Positions 34,101 through 42,232 of a DNA stretch of 64,000 nt are shown here, piece by piece. The position numbers were made by a program, and so were the translations under genes. Positions within the stretch are counted from its first letter, which is position 1; every line of letters starts with the position of its first letter. Source of the DNA: Streptomyces sp. NBC_01275 (lineage in GTDB: Bacteria; Actinomycetota; Actinomycetes; Streptomycetales; Streptomycetaceae). The notes under the pieces were generated by a model. It worked only from the letters and a program-made list of their open reading frames with translations. It did no database searches and was not told the DNA's origin. Location: positions 3,472,001 to 3,536,000 of the forward strand of contig NZ_JAPEOZ010000001.1 in NCBI RefSeq assembly GCF_026340655.1, given 5' to 3'.

Positions 34101-34883
34101 CGCCAGCATGGCGACCTGTCCGAGCGCGGGCACGGCCTGGAGGGCGGGGGTGTACGTCGAGTTCAGACGGATCGTGCGCAGCCGGCCGGCGTAGAGACGG
34201 CGGCCGACCTCCCGGAGCTTCCCGGTCTCCTGGTCCTCCTGCCCGAAGCCCTTCACCACCCGTACGCCGCTGACCGCGCCGTCGACCACGCCCGCGACGG
34301 CCGCCGCCTGGGCCTGCGCGTACCAGGTGGACGGGTGGAGCTTGACGCGGCTGCGTTTGGCGATCCAGGCGAGCGCGGGGGCGACGGCGAGGGCGACCAG
34401 GGTGAGCGGCAGGGACAGCCACGCCATGATCACCAGGGAGAGCAGGAAGAGCAGGAGGTTCCCGACGGTCATCGGGAGCATGAAGAGCAGGCCCTGGATG
34501 AGCTGGAGGTCGCTGGTGGCGCGGCCGATGACCTGGCCGGTGGACAGCTCGTCCTGGCGGCGGCCGTCGAGCCGGGTGATCGTCTCGAACATCTCCGTCC
34601 GCAGGTCGTGCTGGACGTCGAGGGCGAGCCGTCCGCCGTAGTAGCGGCGGACGTAGGTGAGGGCGTAGACGAGGACGGCGGCGGCGATCAGGAGGCCGGC
34701 CCAGGGGGCCATGTCACGGGTGTGGGCGCCGACCACGTCGTCGATGATCACCTTGGTGACCAGCGGGACCAGCGCCATGACGGCCATGCCGGCCAGCGAG
34801 GAGCCCAGGGCGAGGACGACGTCCTTCGGATGCCGCCAGGCGTAGCCCGCCAGCCGTCGTGCCCATCCCCGTTTGTCGCCCAC
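31128..34883 (-). CDS. Fused heterodimer-type ABC exporter (two TMD-NBD halves in one chain)
   Basis: This 1251-residue membrane exporter has two complete six-helix/ATPase halves. NBD1: Walker [12 protein letters not shown], signature [17 protein letters not shown], Walker [13 protein letters not shown], where the catalytic Glu is Asp. NBD2: Walker [12 protein letters not shown], signature [17 protein letters not shown], Walker [12 protein letters not shown] with the normal Glu. One ATP site is thus degenerate, as in heterodimeric bacterial exporters and ABCC/TAP proteins. A 60-residue acidic linker (about 33000-33150) holds small repeats ([20 protein letters not shown]). The GTG at 34883 was chosen for its GGAGGG ribosome site; the frame continues to 34937. 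Substrate unknown, probably a drug or lipid. Confidence 0.88.
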   Translation of the reverse strand: MGDKRGWARRLAGYAWRHPKDVVLALGSSLAGMAVMALVPLVTKVIIDDVVGAHTRDMAPWAGLLIAAAVLVYALTYVRRYYGGRLALDVQHDLRTEMFETITRLDGRRQDELSTGQVIGRATSDLQLIQGLLFMLPMTVGNLLLFLLSLVIMAWLSLPLTLVALAVAPALAWIAKRSRVKLHPSTWYAQAQAAAVAGVVDGAVSGVRVVKGFGQEDQETGKLREVGRRLYAGRLRTIRLNSTYTPALQAVPALGQVAMLALGGWLAVRGHITLGTFVAFSTYLAQLVGPVRMLAMVLTVGQQARAGTERVLELIDTEPTMTDGTKELPADAPATVEFDDVSFGYDLAPGKTRPVLDGLSLEIRSGETLAVVGSSGSGKSTVSLLLPRFYDVTRGAVLIGGHDVRELTLDSLRAAIGLVPEDSFLFSDTVRANIAYGRPDATQEQIEAAARAAQADRFIAELPDGYDTTVGEHGLTLSGGQRQRVALARAILTDPRLLVLDDATSAVDAQVEHEIHEALKEVMRGRTTLLIAHRRSTLGLADRIAVLDAGRLAALGTHEELQEHSALYRRLLTDPDELGGVSPGHAQPQARGDDTAVHDSVHDSVRDELDAEFDAERGITPRLWAGERAPRDTAMDGMPATPELLAQVEALPPANGVPDVDEARAVMPEESYGLRRLLRGFGLPLLASLGLVAVDAGMSLLLPVMIRHGIDQGVTKAALGAVWAASLLALLAVIVQWAAQRGETRMTGRTGERVLYTLRLKIFAQLQRLGLDYYERELTGRIMTRMTTDVDALSTFLQTGLVTAFVSVVTFFGIMVALLVIDVQLALVVFATLPPLIIATYFFRKASVKAYELARERVSVVNADLQESVSGLRIVQAFRRERDGGARFAERSDSYRRARIRGQWLISIYFPFVQLLSSVAAAAVLISGAGRVDAATLTTGALVAYLLYIDLFFAPVQQLSQVFDGYQQATVSLGRIQELLQEPTSTKSADEPLDVLSLRGEIAFEDVHFQYGDEEEALGGIDLHIPAGQTVAFVGETGAGKSTLVKLVARFYDPTSGRVTVDGTDLRSLDITSYRHRLGVVPQEAYLFPGTVRDAIAYGRPEATDAEVEAAARAVGAHEMIATLDGGYLHEVAERGRNLSAGQRQLIALARAELVDPDVLLLDEATAALDLATEAQVNQATDRLAGRRTTLVVAHRLTTAARADRVVVMDHGRVAEDGTHDELLARDGRYARLWRVFVGAAGPEETVGASR

Positions 34884-34959
34884 GCCGATGCCCTCCGATT
34901 GCTGACCTGACTGACCTGATCTACCGGAAGGCACCAACGCCGGGCGTAACGGATTTCAT

Positions 34960-34980
34960 CCCTCCGCAACAATCGGAGGG
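34960..34980 (-). terminator. Hairpin after the phytase-like gene
   Basis: CCCTCCG and CGGAGGG pair perfectly around a 7-base loop, 40 bases past the minus-strand stop at 35020 and upstream of the exporter gene start. Confidence 0.65.
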
Positions 34981-35019
34981 GAGAAGGGCGTGAAGGGGCG
35001 AGCGGGGGCGAGCGCGAGG

Positions 35020-36042
35020 TCAGACGCGTACCCGCAGGTAGAGGAAGCGGGTCGTCTGTACGGCGTTCTGGTTGTCGTCGCTGACCAGCAGGACCTTCAG
35101 GCGGCCCTGGGCGTGGCCGGTGATCACCATGCCCTCGATGTTGTCGAGGAGCGGGTTCGGCTGGGGCTGCTTGGCGGTCGCTCCCAGTGACGGGCAGGTC
35201 ACGATGTCGGTGAGCAGGGTCTTCTTGATCAGGCGTACGTCGGTCTGGCCGGTCAGGTTCTCGACGCTGCTCGTGTCGGTGGCGTGGCGGGGGTCGGCCA
35301 GGTAGAGGCGGACGGTGTTGCCGACGCCTGCGGTGAAGCCGCGTTCCAGCACGAGGAGGCGGCCGTCGGGCAGGGCCTGGACCTCGGGGACGCCGAGGCC
35401 GGCGTCGGTGCGGTAGGCGTACTGGGCGGCGAGCTCGAAACGACCGTGGTGTCGCCGCCAGGTCTGGAAGCGGACGAGGCCGGCGGTGTCGCCGGAGAGC
35501 GCGTACTCCATCGACGCGAGGAGCGTGCGGCCGCCGGGGAGGAGGGTCAGGCCCTCGAAGGTCTGGTTCGCCGTGGCGCGTCCGGCGGGGGCGACGAGGA
35601 GCGAGGCCGGGACCGGGAGACGGTCGAGGATCGTGCCGTCGGCGCCGTAGCGGCGGATGGACGGCTCGGTCTCGGAGGTGATCAGGCGGGTGCCGTCGCC
35701 GTCGATCGCCAGGCCCTCGGAGTCCAGCGCCGCGCCGTTCTCGTCGGCGAGCGGGACGACCTTCTTCGGGGCGAGGGTTCTCGCGTCCAGGTCGAAGAGG
35801 GCGGAGCGGTCGGAGAGGGCGGCGAGGGAGCCGTCCCAGTCGAGCGCGAGGGCGGAGAGGTTGCCGACGAAGGCGCCGTCGTAGGTCGTCTTGTCGAGGG
35901 CGTCGGAGAAGCGGTCGAGGGAGACGGCGGGCGAACAGGCGTTGGCTTGCGGGGCGTTGGCTTGCGCGGGCCCGGCGGCGGTGAGGCTGGCGGCCGCCGC
36001 CAGGCCGGCGGTGAAGGTGGCGAGTACGGTTCGCAGACGCAT
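35020..36042 (-). CDS. Secreted esterase-like phytase-family protein
   Basis: This 340-residue exported protein has a signal peptide (RLRTVLATFTAGLAAAASL ... AQANA), then a beta-propeller-like domain of the 'esterase-like activity of phytase' family. Typical pieces are YDGAFVGNLSALALDWDGSL, DSEGLAIDGDGTRLITSE, NQTFEGLTLLPGG and LDNIEGMVI, where Glu and Asp line the active site. The substrate in Streptomyces is not settled; phosphate ester hydrolysis outside the cell is the family expectation. Confidence 0.8.
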   Translation of the reverse strand: MRLRTVLATFTAGLAAAASLTAAGPAQANAPQANACSPAVSLDRFSDALDKTTYDGAFVGNLSALALDWDGSLAALSDRSALFDLDARTLAPKKVVPLADENGAALDSEGLAIDGDGTRLITSETEPSIRRYGADGTILDRLPVPASLLVAPAGRATANQTFEGLTLLPGGRTLLASMEYALSGDTAGLVRFQTWRRHHGRFELAAQYAYRTDAGLGVPEVQALPDGRLLVLERGFTAGVGNTVRLYLADPRHATDTSSVENLTGQTDVRLIKKTLLTDIVTCPSLGATAKQPQPNPLLDNIEGMVITGHAQGRLKVLLVSDDNQNAVQTTRFLYLRVRV

Positions 36043-36113
36043 GGGCGTCACCGTAGGGCGGGACGGTGACATGCGGGGAGACGAAGCGTGAAGGGTCGTT
36101 CCGTTCAGGCCGG

Positions 36114-36968
36114 TCAGGACGCCGCGAGGTCCTTGTGGATGACCTTGGCGACGCCCTGGATGGTCGTGATGCCGTAGTTCATCGTGCTGTTGTCCTGGGT
36201 GAGGACGGTGATCATGTAGTCGTGGCCGCCGCCCTTGAAGGTGCCGACGCTGTGGACGCGCCAGCCGTGCGTGGCGCGTGACAGCCAGCCGTTCTTGACG
36301 TGCCAGGAGACGGTGGAGGGCCTGCCGTAGGGGGTGCCCCAGCGCTGCGAGGAGATGACCTTCCCCATCAGCGTGCTGACGTAGGAGCGCGAGGCGGTGG
36401 TGAGGACCGTGTTCGACGCGGTGATCAGCTTGAGCAGCTTCTGCTCGTCGGTGACGGTGATCTGGGTCAGGCCCCAGTAGCCGTTCGCGCCGGGCTTGGT
36501 CTGCGTCATCTTGGCGGCGGCGAGGAAGCCCTTGATCTTCGTCATGCCGAGCTGCTTCCACAGGGTGGTGGTGGAGGCGTTGTCCGACTTGGTGATCATG
36601 TTGGTGGCGAGCGTCTTCTCACGGCTGGTGAGCGCGCGGTTCGTCTTCTGCGCGTCCCACAGCAGCGTGGACAGGACGGTGACCTTGACGACGCTGGCCG
36701 AGTCGTAGGCGGTGGAGGGGCGCAGGGTGCAGGTGGTGTCGGTGGTGCGGTCGTAGAGGCCTACGGCGACCGTGCCCTTGCGGCTCGCGAGCGCGGCCGT
36801 GATGTCCTTCTTCAGCTTGGTGGCGAGGGCCGCCTTGGACGACGTACAGCTGACGGTCGGGGTGGCGGCCGAGGCGGGTGCCGCGGTCGCCACGCCGGTG
36901 ATGAGGACGCCGGTGCCGAGCGCGGTGGCGACCAGTCCTCTCCTGCGTCTGGGAGTCCGGTGAGTCAT
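36114..36968 (-). CDS. Secreted serine hydrolase, class A beta-lactamase fold
   Basis: This 284-residue exported protein has a Tat-like basic start (RTPRRRRGLVATALG) and signal. Penicillin-recognising motifs: SxxK as SASVVKV, SDN as KSDNAS, while the third motif is KNG (HVKNGW) rather than KTG or KSG. The loop normally carrying Glu166 is not obvious, so it may be a non-lactamase peptidoglycan or ester hydrolase. The ATG at 36968 is preferred over the long 5' extension. A 7-bp inverted repeat lies 18-41 bases upstream of the start. Confidence 0.78.
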   Translation of the reverse strand: MTHRTPRRRRGLVATALGTGVLITGVATAAPASAATPTVSCTSSKAALATKLKKDITAALASRKGTVAVGLYDRTTDTTCTLRPSTAYDSASVVKVTVLSTLLWDAQKTNRALTSREKTLATNMITKSDNASTTTLWKQLGMTKIKGFLAAAKMTQTKPGANGYWGLTQITVTDEQKLLKLITASNTVLTTASRSYVSTLMGKVISSQRWGTPYGRPSTVSWHVKNGWLSRATHGWRVHSVGTFKGGGHDYMITVLTQDNSTMNYGITTIQGVAKVIHKDLAAS

Positions 36969-36985
36969 GCCCAGTTGACTCACCA

Positions 36986-37009
36986 GTTCGTATGAATGGT
37001 TGTACGAAC
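36986..37009. promoter_or_regulatory. Inverted repeat GTTCGTA-N10-TACGAAC
   Basis: A perfect 7-bp dyad with 10-base spacing lies in the divergent gap between the serine hydrolase and GT39 genes. Its AT-rich arms stand out from the GC-rich background. It is well placed to be an operator for the hydrolase gene. The binding protein is unknown. Confidence 0.5.
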
Positions 37010-37116
37010 ACCCTGGGGTATTGGGCAAAGCCTGGGCAACCCGTTACCGGCCCCTGTGCGTCTTCACAGGTTGCGGCCAGCTTCGGCACAGCGGCCGCCC
37101 ACAACCGACGTACAGC

Positions 37117-39495
37117 ATGCGCAGGGTGACATCTGCCACCGATCCACTCCCCCACGCGACCGAGTCCCCCGTGTCCCCGGACGCGTCCCCCGACGCCTCC
37201 CACGACGTGTCCCCCGACTGGGCCCCGCCGACGGCGACCGCCCAGGCGCCGCCACCGGACAAGGCGCCGCGCTGGTCGTTGCCGGCGCTGCTCGCGATCC
37301 TGGCCCTGGCGGCCGTGCTCTACGGCTGGAACCTGTCGTCCAACAGCCTCAACAGCTTCTACAGCGCCGCGATCTACAGCGGTACGCAGAGCTGGAAGGC
37401 GTGGTTCTTCGGCTCGCTCGACGCCGGGAACTTCATCACCGTCGACAAGCCGCCGTTCGCGCTCATGATCATGGGCCTGTCCTGCCGGATCTTCGGTTTC
37501 GGCACCTGGCAGATGATGGCGCCGGAGATCGCGGCGGCGCTGGGCACGATCTGGATCCTGCACTCCTCCGTGAAGCGGGTCTTCGGGCACGTGGCCGCCA
37601 CCGTCGCGGCGCTCGTCCTCGCGCTGACGCCGATCACGGTCGCCATCAACCGCGACAACAACCCGGACACCATCCTGGTGCTGCTGATGGTCGCGGGCGC
37701 GGCCCTCGCGCTGCGCGCCACACGCGACGACCGGCTGCTGCCGCTCATCGGCTCGGCGGTCTGCTTCGGGCTCGCCTTCAACACCAAGATGCTCCAGGGC
37801 TACATCGCCCTGCCGGCCGTCTTCGCCGTGTACCTGTACGCGTCGAAGCTGGGCTGGAAGAAGAAGGCCGTCAACCTGGCGCTGGCGGCCGTGGCACTCG
37901 CCGTCTCCAGCTTCTGGTGGGCCACGGCCGTGTCGCTCGTGCCCGCCGACGACCGTCCGTACATCGGCGGTTCGACCGACGGCAGCGCCTGGGACCTGAT
38001 CATGGGCTACAACGGCCTGGGCCGGGTCCTCGGCGGCGAGGGCAACGGCGGAGGCGGGGGCGGCGGAGGCGGGACCTTCGCCGGCACCGCGGGCCTCGGC
38101 CGGATGTTCAACGACATCCTCGGCGGCCAGATCTCCTGGCTGATCCCCTTCGCGGGCATCGCGCTCGTCGCCGGTCTGGTGCTGTGCGGGCGCGCCCCGC
38201 GCACCGACGCCACCCGTGCCGCACTGGTGATGTGGGGCGGCTGGCTGGTGCTGCACTACCTGACCTTCGCCATGGCCGAGGGCACGATGCACCCGTACTA
38301 CACGACCGCGCTCGCCCCGGGCATCGCGGCGCTGTGCGGTGGCGGCGGCGTCATGCTGTGGCGCGCCTTCCGCGGCGGCGACGCGAAGTGGTCGTGGGTG
38401 CTGCCCGCGGGGCTCGCGGTCACCGGCGTCTGGGCGATCGTGCTGCTGCGCCGCGCCACCGGCTGGAACACCTGGCTGTGGCCGGTCGTCGGCGTGGTCA
38501 TGGTCCTCGCGATCGTGGGCCTGTTCGTCCTGCGGTCCGCGACCTCCGGCACCAGGGTCCGGCTGCTCGGCGTGTCCGTCGCCGCGGCGGTCGTCGCGGC
38601 CCTCGCCGGTCCGACGGCGTACGCCGCCTCGCCGGCCTTCGGTTCCTCCGCGGGCGGCGGCATGGGCGGCACCAACCCGACCGCGGGCCCGTCCACCGGG
38701 GGCGGCATGGGCGGTCCCGGCGGCGGCGGTGGTGGCCGGGGCGGCTTCGGCGGCGGCAACGGCGGTCCGGGCGGCGAGAACGGCGCGGCGCCCGGCGGCA
38801 CCCAGCAGGGCGGCCAGGCGAACGGCGAGTTCCCCGGCGGCGGCAACGGGCAGGTGACGCCCGGCGGCGGCAACGGCGAACTCCCGCAGGGCGGCGGTGC
38901 GCCCAGCGGCCAGGACGGCCAGGACGGCCAGCAGGGCGGCGCGACCGGGGAGTTCCCGGGCGGCGGCGCCCAGGGTGGCGGCGCGCCCGGCGGCACCGGC
39001 GGCGGCACGGCCGGTGGGCCCGGTGGCGGCATGGGCGGTGGCGGCGGCGGTATGGGCGGCGCCGACAGCCAGCTCATCTCGTACCTGGAGAAGCACCAGG
39101 ACGGCGCCAAGTGGCTGATCGCGGTGTCCAACTCGCAGAGCGCGGGCCAGATGATCATCAGCACCGGCAAGCCCGTCATCTCGATGTGGGGCTTCACCGG
39201 CTCCGACAAGGCGATGACGCTCGCCAAACTCAAGGAGCTGGTGAAGAAGGGCGAGCTGCACTACATCCAGCTCGGCGGCGGCGGAATGGGCGGCAACAGC
39301 AGCCTCAACTCCGAGATCACCGCGTGGGTGGAGAAGAACGGGACGGCGGTGAAGGCGAGCGAGTACAGCTCGACGGCTTCGTCCGAGTCGAACTCCTCGT
39401 CGGAGTCGGAGTCGGAGTCCGAGTCGGAGTCTTCGTCCTCCACGCAGAGCAACCAGTCGACCGTCTACCGACTGGACGCGTCGGACGTGAGCTGA
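37117..39495 (+). CDS. GT39-family glycosyltransferase, ArnT/YkcA-YkcB type, with Gly-rich insert
   Basis: This 792-residue membrane glycosyltransferase uses a lipid-linked sugar donor. The N-terminal half (about 45-500) has many helices. The first external loop holds the catalytic region NFITVDKPPFALMIM with its Asp, and NRDNNPDTILVLL follows. Between about 510 and 650 is a long Gly/Asn/Gln-rich segment built of GGGMGG- and GGNG-like repeats. The C-terminal globular domain (DSQLISYLEKHQDGAKWLIA ... ELHYIQLGGG) matches the domain seen at the end of YkcA/YkcB-like mannosyltransferases. The tail is a Ser-Glu repeat. No clear ribosome site supports the start; GTG 37126 is an alternative. Target polymer unknown. 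Confidence 0.82.
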   Translation: MRRVTSATDPLPHATESPVSPDASPDASHDVSPDWAPPTATAQAPPPDKAPRWSLPALLAILALAAVLYGWNLSSNSLNSFYSAAIYSGTQSWKAWFFGSLDAGNFITVDKPPFALMIMGLSCRIFGFGTWQMMAPEIAAALGTIWILHSSVKRVFGHVAATVAALVLALTPITVAINRDNNPDTILVLLMVAGAALALRATRDDRLLPLIGSAVCFGLAFNTKMLQGYIALPAVFAVYLYASKLGWKKKAVNLALAAVALAVSSFWWATAVSLVPADDRPYIGGSTDGSAWDLIMGYNGLGRVLGGEGNGGGGGGGGGTFAGTAGLGRMFNDILGGQISWLIPFAGIALVAGLVLCGRAPRTDATRAALVMWGGWLVLHYLTFAMAEGTMHPYYTTALAPGIAALCGGGGVMLWRAFRGGDAKWSWVLPAGLAVTGVWAIVLLRRATGWNTWLWPVVGVVMVLAIVGLFVLRSATSGTRVRLLGVSVAAAVVAALAGPTAYAASPAFGSSAGGGMGGTNPTAGPSTGGGMGGPGGGGGGRGGFGGGNGGPGGENGAAPGGTQQGGQANGEFPGGGNGQVTPGGGNGELPQGGGAPSGQDGQDGQQGGATGEFPGGGAQGGGAPGGTGGGTAGGPGGGMGGGGGGMGGADSQLISYLEKHQDGAKWLIAVSNSQSAGQMIISTGKPVISMWGFTGSDKAMTLAKLKELVKKGELHYIQLGGGGMGGNSSLNSEITAWVEKNGTAVKASEYSSTASSESNSSSESESESESESSSSTQSNQSTVYRLDASDVS

Positions 39496-39548
39496 CCCGC
39501 ACAGCCGGCCGGTCCACCCGACCGGTACAGCCGGCCGGTACAGCCCCA

Positions 39549-39581
39549 ACGGCCCCTGACTCTCCCGTCAGGGGCCGTTTT
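39549..39581 (+). terminator. Intrinsic terminator after the GT39 gene
   Basis: A perfect 12-bp stem (ACGGCCCCTGAC / GTCAGGGGCCGT), a 6-base loop and a short T run make a textbook terminator 54 bases past the stop. Confidence 0.9.
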
Positions 39582-39724
39582 GGCATATCAACTCGCGTAG
39601 ACAAGGGGCGATTTGCCGGATCCCGTCATCCGATCGACATGTCAGATTCATTTACAGGGCCGCATGTGCATGTCACTCTCCCGATTGCCGCCTCCCGTCA
39701 ACACGCGTAGATCGGACACCCCAC

Positions 39725-40531
39725 ATGCTGGCGACACGCATAGGCCGATGGAAGTCGGTGGCGCTTGCCACCACTGCCGTCCTGGTCGGCCTCACCGCAC
39801 CCGCGCTCACCGCGACCCCCGCCGCGGCGACCACGACGGCGTACGACGCGACCTACTACAAGAACGCCGTCGGCAAGACGGGCACGAGCCTGAAGTCGTC
39901 CCTGCACACGATCATCAGCGCCAACGTCTCGAAGATCTCGTACTCCGCGGTCTGGAACGCGCTCATGGTCACCGACCAGGACCCGAACAACAGCAGCAAC
40001 GTGATCCTGCTGTACAGCGGCGTCTCGCGTGCCAAGTCCCTCAACGGCGGCGACGTCGGCGACTGGAACCGCGAGCACACCTGGGCCAAGTCCCACGGCG
40101 ACTTCGGCGAGGTGACGGGTCCCGGCACCGACCTGCACCACCTGCGGCCCGCGGACGTGCAGGTCAACAGCATCCGCGGCAACAAGGACTTCGACAACGG
40201 CGGCAGCACGGTCACCAACGGCGGCGGCAGCCTCACCGACTCCGACTCCTTCGAGCCGCGCGACGCCGACAAGGGCGACGTGGCCCGCATGATCCTCTAC
40301 ATGGCGGTCCGCTACGACGGCGACGACGGCTTCGCCAACCTGGAGCCCAACGAGCTGGTCAACAACGGCAGCAACCCCTACATGGGCAAGCTCTCCGTCC
40401 TCAAGCAGTGGAACGACGAGGACCCGCCGAGCGCCTTCGAGGAGAAGCGCAACCAGGTCATCTACGACACATACCAGCACAACCGCAACCCGTTCATCGA
40501 CCACCCGGAGTGGGTCGAGGCGATCTGGTAG
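39725..40531 (+). CDS. Secreted endonuclease I family nuclease
   Basis: This 268-residue exported nuclease resembles EndA/NucM. A signal peptide runs to AAATTTAYD. The His-Me finger core is WNREHTWAKSHGDFGE, with the catalytic His after Glu, then GTDLHHLRPADVQVNSIRGN, where Asn and His help bind metal, and FEPRDADKGDVARMILYMAV. It degrades extracellular DNA or RNA, probably for nutrition. It is flanked by terminators on both sides and is therefore a single-gene unit. Confidence 0.9.
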   Translation: MLATRIGRWKSVALATTAVLVGLTAPALTATPAAATTTAYDATYYKNAVGKTGTSLKSSLHTIISANVSKISYSAVWNALMVTDQDPNNSSNVILLYSGVSRAKSLNGGDVGDWNREHTWAKSHGDFGEVTGPGTDLHHLRPADVQVNSIRGNKDFDNGGSTVTNGGGSLTDSDSFEPRDADKGDVARMILYMAVRYDGDDGFANLEPNELVNNGSNPYMGKLSVLKQWNDEDPPSAFEEKRNQVIYDTYQHNRNPFIDHPEWVEAIW

Positions 40532-40556
40532 AGCAGCGGTAGGAGCAGCCGTAACT

Positions 40557-40592
40557 CAGGGCCCTTTCCCGGACGTTCGGGAAAGGGCCCTG
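40557..40592 (+). terminator. Hairpin after the nuclease gene
   Basis: A perfect 14-bp stem (CAGGGCCCTTTCCC / GGGAAAGGGCCCTG) with an 8-base loop begins 26 bases after the stop. No U-tract. Confidence 0.85.
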
Positions 40593-40712
40593 CGGCGTCG
40601 ACCTCCGAGACCTCCGAACGGCTCATCCGCACCCCGCCGGGCACCTCCCGCACCGCAAACTGGATCATGGACGGTGACCAGGAGACGGGGAACGGGGAAC
40701 GGGGAGGAATCA

Positions 40713-41336
40713 GTGGGCTACTGCCTGGAGATGAGCACCGGCGACATGCGGAGCGTCGTCCGGCTGCTCACCGCGGTGGAGCGGACGCAGGCGCAGGAGC
40801 GGATGTTCGCCATCGTGCGCGAGCGGTGCGAGAAGACCGACGCACGGCTGCGCGAGCAGGGCATCGACCTGGAGGTGTCGGTGAGCCGGGCACTGGAGGA
40901 ACTGGTCGAGGGAACCACACCGAGCGCGGAGCTGTGCCCCTCCTACACCTATGCCTTCCACGAGGCCGTGGCACCGCACTTCTCCGACACGACCGACCTC
41001 GGCGTATGGCACAGGCCCTCCTGGTTCTACGCCCTGGACACCGAACTGGCCCGGCTCGGCGTCCCCGCGGAACTGCTCCCGGCGTCCTTCCTCTTCAGCG
41101 GACCGCCCCTGCGGCTGCCGCACCCCGGCGACGCGATGCCACAGATCGGCGTGCTGCCGGTCCAGCGGGCGGCGGCGCTGGCGGAGGCGTACGAGAGGGT
41201 GCTGCGTCACGTGGATCCCGAGTTCACGGAAACGGTGGGCAGGTTCGCGGAGTTGATGCGGTTCGAGGCGGCGGAATGGGAGACGACCCAGCGACTGGGG
41301 CGCACGGACGACACGATCTTCTTCTGGTTCTGCTGA
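40713..41336 (+). CDS. Hypothetical protein, 207 residues, possibly DUF7691-like
   Basis: The GTG start follows a strong site (GGGGAGGA, four bases away) and begins GYCLEMSTGDMRSVVRLLTA. The frame is open to 40674, but that start lacks a site. The protein is soluble with helices and aromatic-rich patches (HRPSWFYALDTELARLG, DDTIFFWFC). Its layout resembles small proteins of the DUF7691 family from memory, with low certainty. No catalytic motif is evident. Confidence 0.65.
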   Translation: MGYCLEMSTGDMRSVVRLLTAVERTQAQERMFAIVRERCEKTDARLREQGIDLEVSVSRALEELVEGTTPSAELCPSYTYAFHEAVAPHFSDTTDLGVWHRPSWFYALDTELARLGVPAELLPASFLFSGPPLRLPHPGDAMPQIGVLPVQRAAALAEAYERVLRHVDPEFTETVGRFAELMRFEAAEWETTQRLGRTDDTIFFWFC

Positions 41337-41353
41337 GGTCCTGACCCCTACCG

Positions 41354-41992
41354 CTACCGCTCACTCCGGGGAGCGCCGTGCCAACGCCACTGCGTGAGGC
41401 GTGCGTGCCCGGGAATCTCACCCCGACCGGTGGCCCACAGCAAGGTGGCCCACCGGTCGGCGTCGGCCGGGGCGTGCGGAAAGAGCCGCCCCAGAACCCG
41501 ACCGCACAGATCGGCGTCCGGCGTCCACCCGACGCCGAGCCCCTCGGCCACGTCGTGCACATGCACCAGCGTCTCGACGACCCCCATCGCGGCGAAGCCC
41601 TCGGGGTCGGAGACGCCGAAGCTGTGATGCGACCTGACAGTCGCCGGCGTCGTCCGCACCACGGCCGTCAACAGAGCCCCGCAGGCCTCCAGCACCTGAA
41701 CCAACCCGGCCGGCCCGGCATCCCGATCCGCAAAAACGACGTTCGCCGGCCCCCCGGGCCTCTTCGCGCTCCACACGAAGGGCACCTCCGACTCCAACGG
41801 CGGTCGCCGCGGCCCCAGCTGAGCGGCGTAGGCGAACAGATCGTCGGCGAGATGCTCGACGGTCTCCCAGCAAGTCCACTCCAGCGAACCGGCTTTGGCG
41901 TCCCAGTCCGCGGCCTCGGCATCCCGGAGTACGGCGACGGCCAGACGTACGGCGAAGTCGACGTCATCGGCGGTGACAGGGGCATCAGACAT
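41354..41992 (-). CDS. DinB/maleylpyruvate isomerase N-terminal domain protein
   Basis: This 212-residue four-helix-bundle protein is of the mycothiol-dependent maleylpyruvate isomerase-like/DinB type. The metal triad is suggested by WETVEHLADDL (His) and ETLVHVHDVAEGLG (two His). Such proteins use mycothiol or bacillithiol for transfer or detoxification reactions; the reaction here is unknown. It is convergent with the gene before it. The 240 bases between it and the CHAT gene show no gene. Confidence 0.7.
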   Translation of the reverse strand: MSDAPVTADDVDFAVRLAVAVLRDAEAADWDAKAGSLEWTCWETVEHLADDLFAYAAQLGPRRPPLESEVPFVWSAKRPGGPANVVFADRDAGPAGLVQVLEACGALLTAVVRTTPATVRSHHSFGVSDPEGFAAMGVVETLVHVHDVAEGLGVGWTPDADLCGRVLGRLFPHAPADADRWATLLWATGRGEIPGHARLTQWRWHGAPRSER

Positions 41993-42232
41993 CCCGGGAC
42001 CGTATCAATGATCACCCTGCCCGGCAGGGCATCGCGCCGAGATATCGGCCACCTCAGAGAGCAGGCCGACGCCGAGAAGCCTCCGAAAGAGGCCGCCTTT
42101 CGCAGCTTCGGGTCGACGTGCGAGCGCATCGGCGTCGTCACATAATGGAAGGAGAGGCGACCGGCCGCTTCCCGTCACGACGGATGCCCGCAAGCCTGCA
42201 CGGCCTCCGGGTCTACCGGGAACGGGGTGGCT

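Noticed and set aside
35020..36561. 513-codon version of the phytase-like gene
   Set aside because: The extra 5' part overlaps the serine hydrolase gene; the signal peptide fixes the start at 36042.
36619..39549. 976-codon minus-strand frame opposite the glycosyltransferase
   Set aside because: Low-complexity product produced by the antisense of Gly-rich and membrane codons, overlapping two real genes.
39725..40531. Secreted nuclease as a toxin of the conflict loci
   Set aside because: It has a Sec signal and terminators on both sides and matches nutritional endonuclease I enzymes; no immunity gene is near.
41993..42232. Gene start extension upstream of the CHAT gene
   Set aside because: The upstream frame lacks a start with ribosome site and shows no family similarity.
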